From positions 186,001-250,000 of the forward strand of contig NZ_AP024630.1 of the NCBI RefSeq assembly GCF_019976975.1: 64,000 bases of DNA, read 5' to 3'. The DNA comes from Arthrobacter sp. NtRootA1. Lineage in GTDB: Bacteria; Actinomycetota; Actinomycetes; Actinomycetales; Micrococcaceae. Positions within the stretch are counted from its first letter, which is position 1; each line of letters begins with the position of its first letter. A model generated the notes under the pieces. The model searched no databases and was not told the origin of the DNA. It saw nothing but the letters and a program-made list of their open reading frames with translations. The translations under genes and the position numbers were made by a program. Positions 17,941 to 27,248 of the stretch are shown piece by piece.

Positions 17941-17982
17941 TTCACGAATCCGCTACAAAGATTTCCCACGATGGAGTGCACA

Positions 17983-19479
17983 GTGACCCTTGAATCCGAC
18001 GTTCTGGCCGCTTTCCCGGCGGAAGTCCACATTCCTGCCCAGTTGGTTGCCGACGCTGTTGCCGCGTCCTCGGCTGAGGCCCCACGCGTCCTGGTTGTCC
18101 TTGACGACGACCCCACCGGAACCCAGTCCGTTTCGGATCTCGCCGTCCTCACCCGCTGGGAAGTCGCTGACTTTGCATGGGCTTTCGCCTACATCCGGGA
18201 GAACCAAACCAAGCCCGCCGTGTACGTCCTGACCAACACCCGCAGCCTGGATCCTGCCGAGGCTGCAGCGCGTAATGAGGAGATCGTCCGCAACGCACTG
18301 GCGGCGGCAGGCTCCGCGGGTCCAAGGCTCCAGCTTGGTTTTGTCAGCCGCAGCGACTCCACCCTGCGTGGCCACTACCCGTTGGAGCCTGATGTCATCG
18401 CCGCCACGGTTGCCGCCGAGACCGGTGAAACCACCGACGGCGTAGTAATCGTCCCCGCATTCCCCGACGCCGGCAGGGTAACCATCGGCGGTGTCCACTA
18501 CATGCGCGGTACCGGGGAAGAAGCCGGCAAGCTCACCCCCGTGGCAGAGACGGAATTCGCCAAGGACGCCAGCTTCGGATTCGCCAACTCCGAGATGGCC
18601 AAGTATGTGGAGGAGAAGTCGCAGGGCAGGTTCCCGGCCAGCGAGGTGATCGTCCTGGACCTGAACATTATCCGTGCAGGGGCCTCCGCCCAGGATCCCG
18701 CTATTTCCGCCAAAGCAATCGCCGATGCCCTTGAGCCAGCCTCGAACTCGACTCCGATCGTGGCCGATATCGTCACCGAGAACGATCTGCGTGCACTCGC
18801 CCTTGGCCTGGAAGAAGCCGAACGCCGCGGCAAGAAACTCCTTTACCGCGTAGGCCCCCCGTTCGTCCGCGGCCGGATCGGTCAGGAAATCCGCACAGCA
18901 CTGACCTCCGAAGAGGCGTACGCGGGCAACACTCCCTCCACATCCGGTGGCCTGATCGTGGTCGGCTCCCACGTCGGTGTGACCACCCGGCAGCTCACCG
19001 CCCTTACGGCCGCACACAGCTCCGCGCGCATTATCGAGATCGATGTTGAGAAGCTGCTGGTTCCCCAAGCTGACGGTTATATCGCCACGGTGGTGTCCGA
19101 CGTCGTCGAGGCCCTCCACCAAGGCGACGTGATCGTCCACACCAGCCGCCTGCTCATCAAGACCGACGACGCCACAGCGAGCCTGAAGATCGCCCGCACG
19201 GTCTCGGCCGCCGTCGTCAATGTTGTGAACCGGACGCTGAAAACATTCCCGCCGCGGTTCGTCATCGCCAAGGGTGGCATCACGTCCTCGGATGTCGCGG
19301 CGCACGGGCTGGAAATCCGCCATGCGATCGTCCGCGGACCCATGCTGCCGGGCATCGTCTCGCTCTGGGAACCGGTGGATGGCCCCGCGAAAGGGATCCC
19401 GTACATCGTCTTCGCCGGCAATGTGGGCGATGACCAGTCCCTCGCCCAGGTCACCCGCAAACTCAGCGCCACTTTCTAA
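17983..19479 (+). CDS. Four-carbon acid sugar kinase family protein (DUF1537)
   Basis: Members of this ATP-dependent kinase family (OtnK/DtnK) phosphorylate 3-oxo-tetronates or threonate in acid-sugar catabolism. The N-domain has LDDDPTGTQS (about residue 45) and SRSDSTLRGHYP (about 125). The C-domain has the nucleotide motif AKGGITSSDVA and the following RGPMLPGIVSLW. GTG 17983, six bases after GGAG, is preferred over ATG 17971. It is first in an operon with a dehydrogenase, permease and aldolase behind operator 1. Exact substrate and whether it acts before or after oxidation are not visible. Confidence 0.88.
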   Translation: MTLESDVLAAFPAEVHIPAQLVADAVAASSAEAPRVLVVLDDDPTGTQSVSDLAVLTRWEVADFAWAFAYIRENQTKPAVYVLTNTRSLDPAEAAARNEEIVRNALAAAGSAGPRLQLGFVSRSDSTLRGHYPLEPDVIAATVAAETGETTDGVVIVPAFPDAGRVTIGGVHYMRGTGEEAGKLTPVAETEFAKDASFGFANSEMAKYVEEKSQGRFPASEVIVLDLNIIRAGASAQDPAISAKAIADALEPASNSTPIVADIVTENDLRALALGLEEAERRGKKLLYRVGPPFVRGRIGQEIRTALTSEEAYAGNTPSTSGGLIVVGSHVGVTTRQLTALTAAHSSARIIEIDVEKLLVPQADGYIATVVSDVVEALHQGDVIVHTSRLLIKTDDATASLKIARTVSAAVVNVVNRTLKTFPPRFVIAKGGITSSDVAAHGLEIRHAIVRGPMLPGIVSLWEPVDGPAKGIPYIVFAGNVGDDQSLAQVTRKLSATF

Positions 19480-19518
19480 CAGACTCCACACCCAACCCCG
19501 CATTCAATGGAGAACACC

Positions 19519-20421
19519 ATGACCAGCAGCAACTACACCATCACTGTTCTGGGCCTCGGCGCGATGGGCCTGCCCATGGCCACGCGCCTCGCGTCTGAGC
19601 TGACCGTCCACGGTTTTGACATCGCCGAGCCCCGTTTGGAGCTCGCTGCCGCAGCCGGTATCAAGACTTTCGCATCTGCCCGTGAAGCCTCGCAGGATGC
19701 CGACGCGCTGCTCCTGGCCGTTCGCAATGGGGAGCAGCTCAACGAGGTCCTGTTCGGTGAGAACGGCGTTGCCTCGGTTCTGAAGCCGGGCGCCGTTGTC
19801 ATCCTCGGCAGCACAGTTGGGACCGAGGCCATTCCGGCCACGGTCGAAAAGCTGGCCGGGTACGGCGTCGCGCTGGTGGATGCTCCGCTGTCAGGCGGAC
19901 CTAAGCGCGCGGGTGAAGGCGACCTGCTCATTGTTGTTGGAGCCGAACCGAAGGCCCTTGAAAAGGCCCGTCCTGCCCTGGAGCTGTTGGCTTCCACCCT
20001 GAGCATTGTTGGCGACAAGCCCGGCGATGGCCAGGCGCTCAAGACCGTCAACCAGCTTTTGTGCGGTGTGCATATCGCCGCTGCTGCCGAGGCGATGGCC
20101 TTGGCTGATGCCCTAGGCCTGGATCAGGCGAAGACCCTCGCCGCCCTCGAAGCCGGTGCCGCAGGCTCCTTCATGCTCTCCAACCGGGGCCCCCGCATCC
20201 TGGAGGCCTATACCGAGGACGGGGCCGAGGTCCTCAGCCGCCTCGACATCTTCGTCAAAGACATGGGCATCGTCGGCAAAGCCACCCGCGCTGCCGGCCT
20301 TGCCGCGCCCGTTGCAGCTGCTGCAGAGCAGCTTTACCTTCTTGGCCAGGCCCAGGGCCTCGCCGCAGCCGACGACTCCGCCGTCATCAAGGTTGTAGCG
20401 CCCACAAAGCGCACCGCCTAA
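19519..20421 (+). CDS. Beta-hydroxyacid dehydrogenase (LtnD-like)
   Basis: The 300-residue NAD(P)-dependent enzyme of the 6-phosphogluconate/3-hydroxyisobutyrate dehydrogenase superfamily has the GLGAMGLPMA dinucleotide loop (about residues 11-20), DAPLSGGPKRAGEG substrate loop (about 121-134) and the catalytic Lys in KTVNQLL (about 175). The ATG at 19519 has GGAG eight bases upstream; the ATG 12 bases earlier has none. In related clusters this enzyme oxidises L-threonate or D-erythronate before the DUF1537 kinase acts, so it is probably the first catabolic step. Confidence 0.88.
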   Translation: MTSSNYTITVLGLGAMGLPMATRLASELTVHGFDIAEPRLELAAAAGIKTFASAREASQDADALLLAVRNGEQLNEVLFGENGVASVLKPGAVVILGSTVGTEAIPATVEKLAGYGVALVDAPLSGGPKRAGEGDLLIVVGAEPKALEKARPALELLASTLSIVGDKPGDGQALKTVNQLLCGVHIAAAAEAMALADALGLDQAKTLAALEAGAAGSFMLSNRGPRILEAYTEDGAEVLSRLDIFVKDMGIVGKATRAAGLAAPVAAAAEQLYLLGQAQGLAAADDSAVIKVVAPTKRTA

Positions 20422-20435
20422 CCCACCAAAAACCC

Positions 20436-20472
20436 GCGACGACGGCGGTCCCCCCTTCGTCGTCGTCGTCGC
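20436..20472. other. Hairpin between dehydrogenase and permease genes
   Basis: GCGACGACG (20436-20444) can pair with CGTCGTCGTCGTCGC (20458-20472), in several registers because of the GTC triplet repeat. It lies within the operon and might act as a partial terminator or stability element that sets enzyme-to-transporter ratios. Confidence 0.45.
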
Positions 20473-20522
20473 CACCTCCCGCCAGTCTTTTAGACTGGTT
20501 TGTCAAAGGAGACACCCCCCCA

Positions 20523-21992
20523 ATGAATCCCCTCATCAACTCCTTGGTGGTCCGGGCTGCCGATGCCCCCGCCATCAAACCGGCAGTGGAACTGGGAACA
20601 CCCCTGTTGCTGACTATTGCTGCTGCGGGCATTGCCCTGCTGCTGGTACTGATCATCCGTTTCAAGATCCAGGCCTTCGTTGCCCTGTTGGCTGTCAGCA
20701 TCCTGGTAGGTGTAGCGGCCCAGATTCCGCTCAAGGACATCTTCACCGTGGTGGCCAACGGCGTTGGCAGCACCATGGGCAAGGTTGCTTTGTTGATTGC
20801 CCTCGGCGCCATTCTTGGCCGCATGATCGAGGTATCCGGCGGCGTGCAGTCGTTGGCTACACACTTCACCGAGAAGCTTGGAGCGAAGCGCGTTGCCATC
20901 GCTTTGACGGCCGTGGGCTTCCTCGTGGCGATTCCGGTGTTCTTCGAGGTGGGCGTCATCGTCCTCGTCCCGATTGTCTACGCCTTCGCCAAGATCGCGA
21001 ACGTTCACCCGATCAAGTTCGGCCTGCCCATGGCCGGCATCATGCTGTCCATCCACGTGGCTGTGCCGCCGCACCCGGGAATCGTTGCGGGCGCCGGTGT
21101 CTTTGGCGCCGACATTGGGCTCATCACCCTTATCTCGCTGATCATCTGCGTGCCGCTCGGCTTCCTGTCCTACTGGGTTGCCAGCATCATGAACCGCAAA
21201 GACTACGAACTGCTCCCTGGCGTCAAGGCGCAGGTGGACGAGTTCGGTTCTGCGGACTCGCTCGTGCACGTTGGCCACGAGGGCCCCGGCGCCCGCGCCA
21301 TCGCCCCTCCCCGTCCGGGCCTGATCATGTTCCTGATCGCTGCTCCGATCGTCCAGATCCTGGTGGGCACCCTGGGAACGCTGACCATTTCCAAGGACAA
21401 CTACTGGTACGGCGTGGCCGCGTTCATCGGCAACCCGTTCTTCGCGCTCCTCGTGGCGGTAGCCCTCTCCTTCTTCCTGCTGGCGGTCCGCCGCAACTGG
21501 TCACTCAAGGAAACCGGTGAGATCTTCGAAGGCGCCCTTCCTCCCATTGCGTCCATCCTCATGGTTGTCGCAGCGGGCGGCGTGTTCGGTGAAGTCCTCC
21601 GCACCTCCGGCATCGGAGCCGCCCTGTCCCACACGCTGGACAACCTGGGCTTGCCGGTGATCGTGCTCGGCTTCATCATCTCCTTGGCACTCAGGGCGGC
21701 CCAGGGTTCGGCCACCGTTGCCATTGTCACGACGACGGGCCTGCTCACCTCCGCAGTGATGGAAGGCGGCTACACGCCGGCCCAGATCGCCGTGATCGTG
21801 ATCGCCATCGGATTCGGCGCGTTGGGGTTGTCCCACGTAACGGATGCAGGCTTCTGGACCGTGATTCGGTACTACGGGCTCACTGTCACCGATGGTCTCA
21901 AGACCTGGACCGTCCTCACCACCATCCTCGGCCTGGCTGGCTTCGCGCTGACATACGTCGCCTGGATCCTGGTGGGAGGGCTGGCCCACTAA
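20523..21992 (+). CDS. GntP-family gluconate/acid-sugar:H+ symporter
   Basis: This 489-residue permease has about 12-14 hydrophobic helices and the GntP signatures ALGAILGRMIEVSGG, PVFFEVGVIVL and VPPHPGIVAGAGVFGADIG, plus the C-terminal RAAQGSATVAI. An AAAGGAGA ribosome site precedes the ATG. Position between the dehydrogenase and aldolase genes implies uptake of the acid sugar that this operon degrades. Its TAA overlaps the ATG of the aldolase gene. Confidence 0.93.
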   Translation: MNPLINSLVVRAADAPAIKPAVELGTPLLLTIAAAGIALLLVLIIRFKIQAFVALLAVSILVGVAAQIPLKDIFTVVANGVGSTMGKVALLIALGAILGRMIEVSGGVQSLATHFTEKLGAKRVAIALTAVGFLVAIPVFFEVGVIVLVPIVYAFAKIANVHPIKFGLPMAGIMLSIHVAVPPHPGIVAGAGVFGADIGLITLISLIICVPLGFLSYWVASIMNRKDYELLPGVKAQVDEFGSADSLVHVGHEGPGARAIAPPRPGLIMFLIAAPIVQILVGTLGTLTISKDNYWYGVAAFIGNPFFALLVAVALSFFLLAVRRNWSLKETGEIFEGALPPIASILMVVAAGGVFGEVLRTSGIGAALSHTLDNLGLPVIVLGFIISLALRAAQGSATVAIVTTTGLLTSAVMEGGYTPAQIAVIVIAIGFGALGLSHVTDAGFWTVIRYYGLTVTDGLKTWTVLTTILGLAGFALTYVAWILVGGLAH

Positions 21993-22867
21993 TGCGCGCC
22001 AAACTCGATCGGCTCGTCTCCACCGCCCTCGCCCACGGCTCCGCTGTTCCGGCTTTCACCTGCTACGACTTCACCACTGCGCTGGCCGTTGTTTCGGCGG
22101 CGGAGGAAGCCCGGCTGGGTGTGATCCTGCTGGTAGCGCCCAAGACGGCATCAACGCCCAACGGGCTCCGGCTCATCGCAGCTCTTCGTGGCTTGGCCGA
22201 CGACGCCAGCGTTCCGGTATCCGTCCAGCTGGATCACGCCTCGGACCTGCAGGTCATCAAGGATTCCGTGGCCGCCGGGGCTGATGCTGTGCTGGCCGAC
22301 GGGTCATCGTTGTCCTACGAGGACAACATCGCCTTGGTCCGCGAAGTCCGAGCCGCATTGGATGCGCAAGGTGAGTTCGACGTCGTGATCGAAGCAGAAC
22401 TTGGCGGCCTCGCTGGCGACGAGGACAAGGCCTTCGGTACTGAAGATCCAGCGCCCGACGCCGGGACTTCCGTCGCCGGACTGACTGACCCTGAGCAGGT
22501 GGCTGACTTCGTGGGACGCACCGGTGCGCAACTCCTGGCGATCGCCGTGGGCAACGTCCACGGAAAGTACAAGGGTGAGCCCAACATTCGCTGGGACGTA
22601 CTCCAGGAAGTTGCTGCGCGGACGGACGTCCCTTTGGTGCTGCATGGCGCCTCAGGAATCCCGGCAGACCAGCTCGCAAAAGCTCCTTCCCTGCAGGTTG
22701 GCAAGGTGAACTTCAACACGGAGCTGCGCACCGGAATCCTGGCCACCCTCGAAGCGGAGACCGCCGCGCACCGGGCCGACGGTGAGAACCTCCAAGGCCT
22801 GCTGGCCCGATGGAATGGTTCCGCGTGGTCCTTCGCCGGGGCGACGCTGGCGATGCTCAGTGACTGA
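21992..22867 (+). CDS. Class II (metal-dependent) fructose-bisphosphate aldolase-family protein
   Basis: The 291-residue TIM-barrel aldolase of the FbaA/GatY/KbaY family has its metal ligands and key motifs visible: QLDHASD (first His, about residue 77), VIEAELGG (Glu), GNVHGKYKG (His) and LVLHGASGIP (His), with NFNTELR in the phosphate-binding region. It overlaps the permease stop (TAATG), so it is operonic. It probably performs the retro-aldol step on the phosphorylated keto-acid. Classical tetronate clusters instead carry an OtnC-type aldolase and an OtnI isomerase, neither of which is here. Confidence 0.88.
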   Translation: MRAKLDRLVSTALAHGSAVPAFTCYDFTTALAVVSAAEEARLGVILLVAPKTASTPNGLRLIAALRGLADDASVPVSVQLDHASDLQVIKDSVAAGADAVLADGSSLSYEDNIALVREVRAALDAQGEFDVVIEAELGGLAGDEDKAFGTEDPAPDAGTSVAGLTDPEQVADFVGRTGAQLLAIAVGNVHGKYKGEPNIRWDVLQEVAARTDVPLVLHGASGIPADQLAKAPSLQVGKVNFNTELRTGILATLEAETAAHRADGENLQGLLARWNGSAWSFAGATLAMLSD

Positions 22868-22918
22868 CACAACCCCGCCCTCACAGGCTTCGTAACACGG
22901 GGAGGCTAGGATCAGACC

Positions 22919-23311
22919 ATGATCCTGGCCTCCCTGATTTTTGCCTTGCTTGCGGCGTTGCTCCACGTGTACATCTTCACGATGGAGTCCATCACGTGGA
23001 CCAAGCCAGCCACATGGAAGCGGTTCAGCGTCACATCGCAGGCTGACGCCGAAACCACCAAGCCGCTCGCCTACAACCAGGGCTTCTACAATCTGTTCCT
23101 GGCCATTGGTGCGCTGATAGGCATCATCGCAGTGGCCATGGGTGCACCCCAGGTTGGCTGGACCCTCGTATTCAGCTGCTGCGGTTCCATGCTCCTTGCG
23201 GCGCTGGTGCTCGCAGCGAGTGGCAAAAAGTACCTCCGCCCTGCGGTTCTCCAGGGGACAACGCCGCTGCTCGCCGTCGTGCTTGGCGTGCTGGCGTTGG
23301 CGCTGGGCTAG
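22919..23311 (+). CDS. DUF1304-family small membrane protein
   Basis: The 130-residue protein has four predicted helices and the family pattern LHVYIFTMESITW near the start, followed by NQGFYNLFLAIGAL. Function is unknown. A GGGGAGG ribosome site is about 8 bases ahead of the ATG. It is separated by 51 bases from the aldolase gene and could be read with it, but no functional link is evident. Confidence 0.85.
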   Translation: MILASLIFALLAALLHVYIFTMESITWTKPATWKRFSVTSQADAETTKPLAYNQGFYNLFLAIGALIGIIAVAMGAPQVGWTLVFSCCGSMLLAALVLAASGKKYLRPAVLQGTTPLLAVVLGVLALALG

Positions 23312-23332
23312 GGCCAGCGGCGCCGACGCGCC

Positions 23333-23527
23333 TTAGTGCTCCGGCGGGCCGCTCTGTGCCGCGGCTTGGTCCATCCACACAACTTCCCAGTGGTGGCCGT
23401 CGAGATCGCGGAACGCCCTGCTGTACATGAAACCGAGGCCATTCCGTCCAGAGCACAATAGGCCGTTGTGGATAACGTTCAGGAAGGTTCCCTCCAGAGA
23501 GGAAGGGGCACCACGCTGCGGCTGCAA
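23333..23527 (-). pseudogene. C-terminal remnant of a VOC/glyoxalase protein
   Basis: The 64-codon frame ends GFMYSRAFRDLDGHHWEVVWMD, which is the last beta-strand pair of glyoxalase-like VOC proteins (metal-ligand Glu in WEVVWMD). The roughly 80 residues that should precede it are absent, because the region beyond about 23480 codes for the Lrp regulator in another frame. It looks like the stump of a truncated gene. A recent deletion next to the regulator gene is likely. Confidence 0.65.
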
Positions 23528-24498
23528 CCTGCTTGGTCAAGGACATGGCCGAGCCGCTTGTATGTCCGGACTACCGCCTGCCTGGAGATGACTGCACTTC
23601 CCGGAGCCCGCTGGGCCAGTTCGCGTTCGTAGGCTTGGACTTCCAGATAGTCACGGACCCACAGGGTGACCAGCAGATTCTGTGCGCCAAGGACTTGGGC
23701 ACTAAGCCGGCAGTTGGGCAAGGCGGCGAAGAAGCGTCCGACGCCGTCAACGTACTCGGCTGGAACGTTCAGGACAAGCGTCACTTCCCGCAGCCCCTGT
23801 TGCGTGGAGGTGGACGAATCGCATCTCAGCGTGATGTAACCGGTCGCAAGGAACCGTTCAACCCGCCGTCGTGCTGTTTGAGGAGAGACCCGGCAGGCGG
23901 CGCCCAATTCGGCCCAACTTGCCCTGCCATCCTTGGCCAACTCTTCCAATAACGCTGCATCGAGCCTGTCCGGGGCGTAGCCGGGGTGCTCGGGCAGGGG
24001 CTCCGCTGTCACTAGTCTGGCGCGTGCCGGTTCCAGTGTGCCGCTGCGCCACTCCGAGGCCTGTCGGTACAGCTTGGTGACGAAGACGACCTCACGGTGT
24101 GTGACGCCGGGCAGCTTGGGAAAGGCGCCGGTGACGATATCCATCAGCTCCTCGTGGCTGGAAGCAAAGCAGTCCATGAAGAGGTCGTGCCCGCCCGTCA
24201 CCAAGGAAACGGTGCCGAACGCAGGCTCAGCGCACAGCCGTTCGATCAGGGCCTCGCTCTCGCTGGGCAGGGATGACAGATGGATGAACGCAGACCACCC
24301 TGCGCTGAGATAGCGCTGGCCAGGTGCGGGCGTGATCCAAGCCTGGCCCTGGCTGGCGAGGACGTTCCATCGCCTGGCAACGGTGGGCGCGGATAGGCCA
24401 AGAGCGTCGGCAATCCGGCTCCACTCGGCCCGTGGATTGATCTGGAGTGCATTCACAATTTCGAGGTCAAGCTCGGAAATCATGGCTGATTCGTTCAT
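23479..24498 (-). CDS. Lrp/AsnC-type regulator with two tandem HTH-RAM modules
   Basis: The 339-residue protein is twice the usual Lrp length. Module 1 begins ISELDLEIVNALQINPRAEWSRIADALGLSAPTVARRW and has its own effector segment; module 2 begins APDRLDAALLEELAKDGRASWAELGAACRVSPQTARRRV (about residue 180) and a second RAM-like part follows. The ATG at 24498 is preceded by AGGTGG; upstream codons are rejected. It is divergent from the MFS-M20 operon and is the likely regulator of it. The C-terminal end overlaps the VOC stump. Confidence 0.88.
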   Translation of the reverse strand: MNESAMISELDLEIVNALQINPRAEWSRIADALGLSAPTVARRWNVLASQGQAWITPAPGQRYLSAGWSAFIHLSSLPSESEALIERLCAEPAFGTVSLVTGGHDLFMDCFASSHEELMDIVTGAFPKLPGVTHREVVFVTKLYRQASEWRSGTLEPARARLVTAEPLPEHPGYAPDRLDAALLEELAKDGRASWAELGAACRVSPQTARRRVERFLATGYITLRCDSSTSTQQGLREVTLVLNVPAEYVDGVGRFFAALPNCRLSAQVLGAQNLLVTLWVRDYLEVQAYERELAQRAPGSAVISRQAVVRTYKRLGHVLDQAGCSRSVVPLPLWREPS

Positions 24499-24621
24499 CT
24501 TTGCCCACCTGATGTGTATTTCAAACAATCTGAAGCTCAGTTTAGGTGACAGCCATATCGTCGTGACTCGCATCACTAATCGGCAGGGCGGCCCAACGGC
24601 CCCAAGACCACAAGGAAGCAC

Positions 24622-26040
24622 ATGGCAAGCAAGACAGCACCAGCGGCGGCGTCAGGAACCACTCGCCGGGCCATTGCGGGAATGATTCTCGCGATGACAT
24701 TGATTGAATCATTGAGCGGAGTCACGCAGGGGTACCTGAACCCCATCCTTCCCGCGCTCGGACCCGTCTTCGACATTGACGACCCCACCATCAACGGCAT
24801 CTTCCTGATCTCCAACGTGAGCTTTGCAGTCCTCACTCCGATCATTTCAAGGCTCGGAGACAGCTATGGGTACAGGCTGGTGCTGCGCTGGTCCACAGGA
24901 GTGGTGACGCTCGGCGTGCTTCAGATGGCGTTGTGGCCCTCGCTGTGTACCGTGACGATTGGCGTGGTCATGCTGACCTGCGTGGTGGGCTTTATCCCCC
25001 TCATGATGGGCATCCTGCGTGTCAGCAGCCCTGAACACACGCGCACTGGCGTGAGCGTCATGATCGGGATGCTCATGATCATGGTGGGAGCAGGCGGACT
25101 CTTCGCCGGAATCGCCGGGGTCACCAATCCGACGCTCGGTTTCTGGGTGGCGGTGCCTTTCGCGGTGGTCGCCTTCATTTCTTCCTTCTTACTGCCCGAC
25201 GCCGGTGTGCCCACACGTGAGGGCATCGCCCTTGCGCCGTTGCTAGCTTGCTCGCTCGGGCTGATTGGTTTCGTTGTGGCGCTCTCCATGGCGCCTGAAT
25301 GGGGTTGGCTGGATGCCCGGACTTTGATTGCTGGCCTGCTGGGCGTATCCCTGCTGGCCTATTGGGCCAGGCGTGATTTCAGCGCAACGCAGCGTAGACG
25401 CTTCATGGACCTGCGGATGCTGGCCATTCCCCGGATCCGCTCCATCTCAGTGGCTACCTTCTTCTTCGGTTTCGCCTCCATCAGCTACTTCGGCACAAAT
25501 GGGATATTCCTGCATTCCAATCCGGACAAGACGGGTTATGGGTTTGGCCTGAGCCCCCTGATGATCGCCATTGTCCTGGCCTTGGCTTCCGTACTCTCAC
25601 TGGTTTCCTCGCTGTTGACGGCGCGGGTCCTGCGCCGATTCGGCGAACGCGCCACCTTGGTATTCGCTGGGCTGCTGCTCGCAGGCGGATTCCTGGTGAT
25701 GATCCTGGCCCACGGGACTTTGTCCGGTTACTGCGTCGGCTTCGCCATGTTCAACCTGAGCCTGGGGATGTACCAGGCGGGGACACGGTCGCTGTCCGTG
25801 GAAGGTGTTCCCCTGCAAGAAACGTCGACGGCGGCCGGGCTGAATGAGCTCGCTTTGTCCGTTGGGATCGCCGTGGGTGCGGCCGTGGTAAAGCTGCTGT
25901 CCTCAGCCTCCGTTGAGTCCGGCCGCATCACCGAGGCCGGGTTCCTGTCCATCTGGGGAGCTCTGGCTGTGGCCGCACTGATCGCGGCCGCCGCAAGCGC
26001 CCGCTACCCCAAGCGCGAGAACGCCGAGGTGTCCGTATGA
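24622..26040 (+). CDS. MFS transporter (multidrug/EmrB-like)
   Basis: The 472-residue major facilitator protein has about 14 hydrophobic segments, with LTPIISRLGDSYGYR as the cytoplasmic loop motif A and VLRRFGERATLVFAGLLLAGG in the second half. Similar proteins export drugs or metabolites. The ATG follows AAGGAAG. It is divergent from the Lrp-type regulator. Its TGA overlaps the ATG of the M20 hydrolase gene, so transport and hydrolysis of a related compound are likely coupled. Confidence 0.88.
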   Translation: MASKTAPAAASGTTRRAIAGMILAMTLIESLSGVTQGYLNPILPALGPVFDIDDPTINGIFLISNVSFAVLTPIISRLGDSYGYRLVLRWSTGVVTLGVLQMALWPSLCTVTIGVVMLTCVVGFIPLMMGILRVSSPEHTRTGVSVMIGMLMIMVGAGGLFAGIAGVTNPTLGFWVAVPFAVVAFISSFLLPDAGVPTREGIALAPLLACSLGLIGFVVALSMAPEWGWLDARTLIAGLLGVSLLAYWARRDFSATQRRRFMDLRMLAIPRIRSISVATFFFGFASISYFGTNGIFLHSNPDKTGYGFGLSPLMIAIVLALASVLSLVSSLLTARVLRRFGERATLVFAGLLLAGGFLVMILAHGTLSGYCVGFAMFNLSLGMYQAGTRSLSVEGVPLQETSTAAGLNELALSVGIAVGAAVVKLLSSASVESGRITEAGFLSIWGALAVAALIAAAASARYPKRENAEVSV

Positions 26041-27248
26041 TCGCCACTGGCCTTAACAGCATGAGCCGCGGGGCCGCCGTCGTACGCGTATCCCAACGCG
26101 ACATCGAAGCCGCGCTGAAGACCGCCACCGAGCGGTGGAAACCGGACCTGCTGGACCTCAGCCACGCCATCCACGCGGACCCGGAGCTCGGCGGCCAGGA
26201 GTTTCGCGCCGCCAAGCGCATCAGGCGGCTGCTCCATACGGCTGGCTTCCGCTTCGCTGATCGCCAGCCACTGCAGGCCACCGCGTTGAGTGCGAGCTAC
26301 GGAAGCGGCGACCTGGTGGTGGCTCTCTGCGTTGAGTATGACGCCCTGCCGGACATCGGCCACGCCTGCGGGCATAACGTCAATGCTGCCAGCGCTGTGG
26401 GGGCGGCGCTGGCCCTTGCGGCGGTGGCCGACGAACTCGGCATCACTGTCAAGGTGCTCGGAACTCCGGCGGAGGAGACCACCGGCGGCAAAGCGGACCT
26501 GATCGCAGAAGGCTTCTTCGAGGATGTCTCGCTGGCAATGATGGCGCACGCCGCGGCAAAGGACGTAGTAGGAGGTTCGTCGTTGGCGATGTCCATGTGG
26601 GGCGTATTGTTCGAGGGCAGGCCGGCACACGCCGCTGCTGCCCCGATGGAAGGAGTAAACGCCCTGGACGCCCTTGTGGTGGCGCAGACCGCGATTGCGC
26701 TTGCCAGGCAACAGCTCCCTGTCGGATCGATCATCTCGCTGATCGTCACCGAAGGGGGAAGTGCCGTCAACGTCATCCCGGAGCGTGCACGGGCGAGCGT
26801 TGAGATGCGGGCTCCGAGCATCGAGAAGCTGCGAATCATCCAGGACAAGGTCCGGCGCTGCCTCGAAGCAGGCGCCCACGCCAGCGGTTGCACCCTGGAT
26901 GTCACGCCAACCGGCAATGACTACGCCGAACTCCGACAAGACCCGTTCCTGTCGGATGCCTACCGGGCGGCCATGACGGCCATCGGACGGGACGTTGTCT
27001 TCAATGCCGAGCCAGTGGCCTCAACGGACATGGGCAACGTCTCCCAACTGGTGCCAAGCATCCACCCGATGGTTGGCTACGACGTTCGTGGCGCCGCCCA
27101 TCACACAGCCGAGTTCGCGGCCTTTGGCGCTTCGGCGGGCGCTGACAAAGCAATCATTGACGGATCGTTTGGCCTGGCCGCCGCCGCGTGCGCTGCGGCT
27201 TTGGATCCTGCCGAACGGAGGCGGTTACTGGGCAAGACACGCCAATAG
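26037..27248 (+). CDS. M20-family metallohydrolase (AbgA/AbgB-like amidohydrolase)
   Basis: The 403-residue cytoplasmic hydrolase has the M20D metal motifs CVEYDALPDIGHACGHN (about residue 100) and TPAEETTGGK (about 145), a dimerisation domain with EGRPAHAAAAPMEGVNALDALV, and a C-terminal STDMGNVSQLVPSIHP that supplies a further ligand. It resembles p-aminobenzoyl-glutamate and N-acyl-amino-acid hydrolases. It starts inside the MFS stop codon (ATGA). Substrate is unknown; the pairing with a transporter and an Lrp regulator suggests an N-acyl or peptide-like compound. Confidence 0.9.
   Translation: MIATGLNSMSRGAAVVRVSQRDIEAALKTATERWKPDLLDLSHAIHADPELGGQEFRAAKRIRRLLHTAGFRFADRQPLQATALSASYGSGDLVVALCVEYDALPDIGHACGHNVNAASAVGAALALAAVADELGITVKVLGTPAEETTGGKADLIAEGFFEDVSLAMMAHAAAKDVVGGSSLAMSMWGVLFEGRPAHAAAAPMEGVNALDALVVAQTAIALARQQLPVGSIISLIVTEGGSAVNVIPERARASVEMRAPSIEKLRIIQDKVRRCLEAGAHASGCTLDVTPTGNDYAELRQDPFLSDAYRAAMTAIGRDVVFNAEPVASTDMGNVSQLVPSIHPMVGYDVRGAAHHTAEFAAFGASAGADKAIIDGSFGLAAAACAAALDPAERRRLLGKTRQ

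Noticed and set aside
17953..19503. 516-codon open frame antisense to the DUF1537 kinase
   Set aside because: It is the mirror of a strongly G/C3-biased real gene. It has no ribosome site or recognisable domain, while the sense strand has clear family motifs.
24576..24845. 89-codon minus-strand frame at the start of the MFS gene
   Set aside because: It is antisense to the first helices of the MFS protein and has no supporting signal.
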